Shown piece after piece: positions 58,028 to 64,000 of a DNA stretch of 64,000 nt; the stretch's first letter is position 1, and each line of letters opens with the position of its first letter. The translations under genes were made by a program, and so were the position numbers. The notes under the pieces are model-generated. The model did not search any database. It was not told the origin of the DNA and was given only the letters and a program-made list of their open reading frames with translations. The stretch is from positions 1,782,751 through 1,846,750 of the forward strand of contig NW_008709190.1 of the NCBI RefSeq assembly GCF_000327385.1. The letters are read 5' to 3'. Origin of the DNA: Lottia gigantea. Taxonomy: Eukaryota > Mollusca > Gastropoda > Lottiidae.

Positions 58028-58471
58028 AGCTGTATATAAAGATTCATTTTGATAATGCCAAACAAGTGAAAGGATACAGTAATGCACCACAGCAGTTTAC
58101 TTAATGAAATGTTGTCGGTTCCCAATCTATTCCCACTTAATATTACGGGGATGGACCAGCCAATGTCTAAAGAGAAAATTGAGGAAGGTTTTTGGCAAGG
58201 TACGATCAGTTAGGCGTAGGGTGGGAGCCCGAGGAAACCCACATGTCAGTTGTATGTAAAGATTCATTCTGATAGTGCCACAAAAGCGAAAGGAGGCAGT
58301 AATGCACCACAGCAGTTTAGTCGACTTACATGAATTGCTGTCGGATCCCAATCTATTCCCACTGAATATTACGGGGATGGACCAGCCAATGTCTGAGAAA
58401 ATTGAGGAAGGTTTTTGGCAAGGTACTACCAGTTAGGCGTAGGGTGAGAGCCCTAGGAAACCCACATGTCC
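58028..58471. repeat. Tandem duplication, two units of about 220 bp
   Basis: Units 58028-58247 and 58248-58471 share, in order, TGTATRTAAAGATTCATT, CAGTAATGCACCACAGCAGT, TATTACGGGGATGGACCAGC, GGAAGGTTTTTGGCAAGGTA, AGTTAGGCGTAGGG and GGAAACCCACATGTC, with a short indel near the middle. Identity is high by eye. The unit is GC-richer than its surroundings and may derive from a mobile element I cannot name. Confidence 0.85.
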
Positions 58472-59133
58472 GAGGGCCCAGAGCTATTTAGTTCGCCCCT
58501 GGATGATTAAGTATGATTGAATACCATTAATGGATACTACGTGGATTTGATGACATTGGCATGAAAACACAAGACGTTTAGAGCTACGCGAGCGAGTGAT
58601 CTTCTAGAATGTCACTACCTAAGGTGACAAACATATGCCTATCTTCGAGGTGTGAGGACCTATAGTGACACCACTATGGAATATGACAAATTGTATTTTA
58701 AGTTTAAAATTTAGCCATGGTTAAGCTACATAGATAATTATTTGTCTCCGTTTCAATTGTTACAGAAGTTTCGTAGTGATAGAAAAATCTGTCATTGCCA
58801 TAAAAAGAAATATAATATTCATCATATTAACACTTTAGGCCTATTGTCCATATTTTTTTCAACTTTATCATTAAAACCTGTTTCATGTTGAGCTTTTATG
58901 GAAAGATATACTGTATTTTAAAAATTCAATCAAATATCCCATACTGGTAGCGCATTTCTTCGATGGTTGTTTAAAATATATCAGTTCATAGTCATCTGAG
59001 AATTATGCTAGCGTTACTCATCTCCTGAATATTCACCTTTGCCTTAGGGTGGATCATAAAAACAGAATGTAACAGATTTAGATGTTTCAGATAGAAACAA
59101 AATGCAGGTGAACATTCCTGTTCCTACCTTCAG

Positions 59134-59259
59134 AAAATTCGGATATACTAACTACGGATGCCACTGTTGACGATGTTAATATCTGCAAAGCCGTGTGTTA
59201 TTTTGCATATATGGTTAATGGAATTGATGCTTGTACGGATTTTATTACCATTTCCTGAT
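59134..59259 (+). CDS. Candidate terminal exon, unknown product
   Basis: After a good acceptor (TTCCTACCTTCAG) an open frame ends in VDDVNICKAVCYFAYMVN then GIDACTDFITIS and TGA. A poly(A)-type AATAAA follows near 59429. The stretch has three Cys and a hydrophobic core. No upstream partner exon was identified and the family is unknown, so this could be chance. Confidence 0.22.
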
Positions 59260-60039
59260 TGACAGCAATGTTCGTTCGTTCGCAAGTCCACTTTTGGAAA
59301 GCGGCAAGCAAGCCGGATATGCCACAACAGCCTCAAACAAGACCAGTCAAAAGGTTTCACCTCAATACTAATTTCTAAAAAGAAACAAAACTGAAATAAC
59401 TACTAAAGAATTAATTTTTACTTTTTCAATAAACATAATAGTTGACAATCCCAATCTCAAACTGGCATTAGGTTTTCCGGAACGTAAGTCTGTCTACCAG
59501 AACTACCCACCGTTATTATGTATCGTAATTACGTGATAGATCTTAAAGCATATCTTCATAGAGACGAGAGAATGTTGCAACAGCAGCTATAAAAAGTAAT
59601 TAGTAATTCTAGAACCACACCTTTGAATCAGCGTTTAATGTCTCCTATGTTTATTTATAATAAGCCGAGAAAGTTACATGTTAAACTTAGTACTTGTCAG
59701 ATTTTGGGTGCTGTTCATGCACTTTGATGTCTACTAAGTCTATTACTAACACATTGTTCAAATATTTGACTAAAGTGAATCGACTTCCTCTGACCTAAAC
59801 AAAAGTAACGACACCGGAAAAGACATGCATTGCTCCCTAGACGTATGCATGTAAATTGGTACCAAATGAATGAATCGCATTTTTCCAGACACAGTTTGGG
59901 AGGTCTTGCCCTACATATACCTCGGAATTTTTTAATTACTCAAGATGACTTCGCAATAATTCTATATTTCTATATTTCATGGTGTCTAAAACGTTGTTGA
60001 AGTACCTAGTCAATCCGAAGTCCTTGACAGCACAATATT

Positions 60040-60350
60040 CATAACTGTCAGATATCACAATTTTTTGTGGACATACGATAAATATTGACAATATCAGATT
60101 GCTTACTTGTCAGACATCAGATAGTGTAATATTTATAACAGTCAGATATAATATTTTACTTATGATATAGACGGTATGTCACATTTCTTTATATTTATCT
60201 GTCAGCTATCACGCTTTGCATTACTAACATTACAGCTATGTTTGTCAGACAATGACTTGCTGGTATTTGTCAGATATCAGATAGTAAAATATTCATAACT
60301 GTCAGATACCACACTTTACTGTATAAAGTTCCCTGATCTTTGTCAGAATA
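60040..60350. repeat. Loose repeats of a TGTCAGATATCA phrase
   Basis: TGTCAGATATCA, TGTCAGACATCAGATAGT, GTCAGATATAATATTTTA, TGTCAGCTATCACG and TGTCAGATACCACACTTTA recur at 40-90 base spacing. This looks like a decayed tandem array. Confidence 0.45.
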
Positions 60351-62207
60351 CTTAATAAAAATAATTTTTCTATATCAGAATAAACTTAATATAATTGATT
60401 TCGTAATAATGTTACAAGTAGCAAACAAAGTGATATACATAATATGTAAATGAAATGTAATATGTAATATTATTTCTTTCAAACAAAGGTAATCGTCCAA
60501 TGACGCATTGAACATAGGCAGTTTTCATTTACCATAAGCATTTTCATTATCTTTGCTGACATTAAAACCACGAATAACCCAAAGGCGTGGTCAAGAATGT
60601 TCATTTCAGGCACCATTCAATAGGTCGAATTGGAATCGTAGTTATCTCGCCTCATGAATCCACACAGTAAGCAAGTATTTACATTTAGATATTTGTAATC
60701 AGATTAGCTGGTATAACAAGGTGTAAGTCTTGAAATAATTGACAAGTGGGAAGAAATACTGTACATACCATGCAATAGTGTATCATTGCTTTACACAATG
60801 GTTTATAAACAAATAAACATTGTTAAAGGTTTGTTTATTTTGGCTATTTTCAGATAAACAACGAGTGTCTTGAGTTGTTGTTAAATACACATTCTGTAAA
60901 CTATTAATGTCAATTCGAAATGTTTTACCCTTTTTTATCATATATTTTGATGTTAATTAATTTTATTGTAATTGATGAAATTACAACATAATAATAACGC
61001 TAATAAGATCCTGTGTACAGGACTCATGGTGACTCTGGTCTTCCAGATTCATTTGGTGGTCAATGCCCCATCCAGCACAGTCATACAACTGTTGGCTCAC
61101 AATGTTATACGCCTATATGTCAATTATAACAGACGTCCACAAATGTACCAATAAGCATTGTTATACGATTTTGACTTTTTCCTGAATGTACAGTGCATGA
61201 GTTGCAAAGCTAGCGGTGTCATGCGATTTTTGGGGAATATTAACCCTTCTGGTAAGTAAATATTCTTACGTTCGCGCTTATTGAGTAAGACCAGGAATGG
61301 CTGTGGTATCCTGAGGACTGTATATCAGTCTTTTGTGCTCAATTGCAAATAATAACGTACGATATCAATTATGCTCAGGTGTAATAAAATCTTGTGACAC
61401 CAATGGTATATGACACAGTTGGTTCTTTCTGTAACATAAAGTTTAATATGAAAAATGAGTCATGGTGTAATTGGGATGTAAGTTAATTGTCCATCTTCAC
61501 ACTAATTAGATTCATTACTGAGTAGAATAAGAAGGGTGGGTGAAAAAGTAAGAAGACCATGTAATCCTCTTATTCGTTAACGCTATAATCTGTTAGCTTC
61601 TATTTTTGTTGGCTAATTGGTCATCCTTTGTATGTCAAACCTTTTGTCACTATTGTGTAAGTGACAATTTGACATTGTTCAGATACGAAAAGTCGCTGAG
61701 TACACAACTAAATGATGCTTTCTACACTTGGAAATCATTTTTTTATACCATGCATTATTTGCAATAGCGATGACTAATGGTAACAGATACAATTTAACTC
61801 AATGCGGATGAATATGGAGGATTTCTAACTTCATTAGCACATAATCTGTTCCCTTGGCATCTCCATTAATAATCATTCAAGGGGCCTTGGGCTGCTTATG
61901 TTCCATCCGTGGCTATCCATAGGATATCTGTGTTTTCAACAACGGCATTCAGACTACCATGTCTATCAGAATGACCTCTGCCGATCTTCTAGGTTCCACC
62001 AATCGAACACACCTTGGTAATAGATACACCCAGGTGTTTACAGGTTGAATGCAACATGTTTACATTATGTTTCAATCTCAATCTCTATTGCATATCCTAA
62101 TTCAATAATGTCAGTGAATGAAGATAACGTCCACCTATTTTTGTTAATAAGATAGTACAAACTGAAAACCAACACCTTAAACAACATTGATAGGGCCTAG
62201 TTTTTGT

Positions 62208-62403
62208 CAAGATGCCCCAGGACGTGGCAGTTACCACACATTCGCACAGAGCATGAAAAATCGGATCTAAAAGGCCACCGAGACATTGAAATCATGCACA
62301 CGAGTTTGTGGATTTCATTCCAACGATTTTTTTCAAAACCTAAACCAAGATATACAGGAACTGACACATTCGCCATTTGTAGGACGTAAAACACCATTTC
62401 ATT
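62208..62403 (+). mobile_element. Decayed SINE, plus orientation
   Basis: Ends with TAGGACGTAAAACACCATTT and CATTTCA, the family's 3' end. Further upstream GGCCACCGAGACATTGAAAT is only loosely alignable. Confidence 0.35.
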
Positions 62404-63215
62404 TCAACAGTATCGGTAATACCGTGTCTTAAACGATACATTGAATGTCGAAAATGTATCTCGTCTTCTAGAACGCTGATATTTTTCTAGAGTCAACCCT
62501 TTTGATTTTACAGTTGACATTTGAATCCAAAGTATATTACTTTTTAAACCAGAAATATAGACAATCCTCTGACATGATAACTGTTCAGTTCTCAACCCGC
62601 AAAAAGTACACGTGCAGCCTGTTTGATAAGTAGTCACTTTGTCTACTTTGACAGTGGATTGAATTAGGTTAGTACAAATGTACGACTGTCAATAACGAAT
62701 AAAATTGATGTTATGTAAGTAAAAAAAGGATCTGTCCTTTTGTTATTCCATGCTAATATCTGACAATGTATTTTGCCTATTCAGTTGAAAGATCAAGTGC
62801 AAATATTACAACTTATGAAAAAATGAGCCTAATTCGTTTGAAGCTTTATTCGAAGCACAGGGCCATTTTCAGTCAGAAATTACGTCAACTTGATAATGAT
62901 ATCAGAGAGGAAATTTTGCTTTTTTCAAAAGAAAAAGCACCAACCTACATATATCAATGGACCAGAAGACAAAACAATCTTTTGACAATTCTATTATGAA
63001 TATTTATCAAAGTGGAAAGTAACGCATGTTCAAAGTGAATAGTTTTATATAACTTTTTAAGTCTCAGAATGGTAAACTGATATCACTGACCGATGTTTAT
63101 TTTAAGGAAAAATACCATAACGATGGATTAATTGTAATCAAAACGTGTAATATATATATATAAAGGGTATGAATATAAGACAATTCAATTCAATTGGTTT
63201 TGTTTTATTTTTCAG

Positions 63216-63276
63216 ATGTATATCTGAATGCTTTTCAGAATATGTTTTTGAATCGAGTCATAGATGGGCTGGCCAG
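63216..63276 (+). CDS. Candidate internal exon, unknown product
   Basis: Lies between a strong acceptor (TTTTGTTTTATTTTTCAG) and a consensus donor (CAG|GTAAGA). The open frame reads CISECFSEYVFESSHRWAGQ. Splice signals are good, but the product is not recognised and no other exon of the same gene is seen, so it is tentative. Confidence 0.22.
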
Positions 63277-64000
63277 GTAAGAAACTTTCATGTACACAAC
63301 ACTGTTATTACCATTAAGACAATCATACGTTTGTACATTTTGGAAGAAATCCAACCCTTTTAATTATAAACTTCCCCGTTCGTGATACATACTATAAATT
63401 TTGCAAGTAATATGTTTTGTGAATCGGGGGTTCGAACATTAATACAACCTATTACGTGAATGTTCACCAGTCAGGCCGATTATTGTAAAGTTTGTCAATT
63501 GAATTCATTGTCGAAGGCAGTTGCTACTAAATAATTCTTTCTCGTCCTCCCACTCGACTGTGAATCTATGTCCACGTCTATTTATAATACTTCGTCAAAT
63601 CTCTCTTTTAAAAATGTTTAGAGTAAACAGACAGAAAAAGATGTTTTGTGACAAAGAATAATGTTGTTAAATTTTTATAACTTTTCTCTGAAATGGAGTA
63701 AATTCCAAAGCATTGGTACTCAAACTCCTTATATTTTCTCGATGTACCCTGAAATCTGAATCATTCCTATACATCGCGATGTCGGTCATGATGAAACAAA
63801 AGTCGTATTCCTACATAGATCGAAACGGGTCTGTCAATTAAATTCCTGTGCGGTTTGTTGTCTACAAATAACCCATATGTATATACAACTATATATACAA
63901 AAATATAATTGTCCTTATCATCCATAGTATTGCGTCCGGCATTGCTCTGATATGAAAATGAAAGTCAACAGCATTTCCTTCTATTATAAGAACAATATCT

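Larger units (their letters stand above)
58472..64000. other. Right end of window, no confident gene
   Basis: AT-rich. It holds two weak candidate exons (59134-59259 and 63216-63276), a decayed SINE (62208-62403) and loosely repeated TGTCAGATATCA phrases at 60040-60350. Open frames such as 60972-61154 and 62766-62999 have no recognised family. Confidence 0.45.

Noticed and set aside
1-64000. Endogenous viral or LTR-type elements
   Set aside because: No long terminal repeats, reverse transcriptase, capsid or envelope-like frames were recognised on either strand.

Overview
This is an AT-rich, intron-rich animal nuclear segment, almost certainly from a mollusc. The evidence is a molluscan-type metallothionein, long AT-rich introns, CT-AC/GT-AG exon borders on both strands, and dispersed tRNA-derived SINEs. 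No bacterial, organellar or intact viral genes were seen. The species cannot be fixed from the sequence alone.

Layout: (1) 1-1480, + strand: the last two exons of a metallothionein gene whose first exon lies left of the window. (2) 2198-5586, - strand: a complete six-exon secreted lipase of the pancreatic-lipase family (353 codons, intact Ser-Asp-His triad), ending tail to tail with the metallothionein. A SINE fills the gap between them. (3) 8089-51610, - strand: one large gene of at least 42 coding exons. When joined they give an uninterrupted 1026-residue FACIT collagen, clearly type IX alpha-1-like. In order it has a signal peptide, TSPN (NC4) domain, basic and RGD-bearing hinge, COL3, NC3, COL2, NC2, COL1 and a short Cys-bearing NC1. 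The exon phases agree throughout. The first coding intron is about 12.2 kb. (4) 51.6-64 kb: no confident gene. It holds a 1.5-kb minisatellite with a 35-bp period (53.3-54.9 kb), a 220-bp tandem duplication near 58.2 kb, decayed SINEs, and two weak candidate exons on the + strand (59.1 and 63.2 kb).

Mobile DNA: one SINE family recurs along the window in both orientations. One full copy has a 13-bp target-site duplication and one 5'-truncated copy an 11-bp duplication. A 336-bp hAT-type MITE has a perfect 8-bp duplication. A smaller dispersed repeat of about 83 bp occurs twice in tandem at 13.6 kb and once at 51.4 kb. A minisatellite of about 105 bp period sits in collagen intron 1.

The three genes have no obvious shared pathway: metal binding, lipid hydrolysis and extracellular matrix. 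The most notable host feature is the near-complete conservation of vertebrate collagen IX domain order in an invertebrate, with an RGD tripeptide and a separate lysine/arginine-rich cassette exon in the hinge. I did not find a convincing undescribed multi-gene system; the findings are individual observations.
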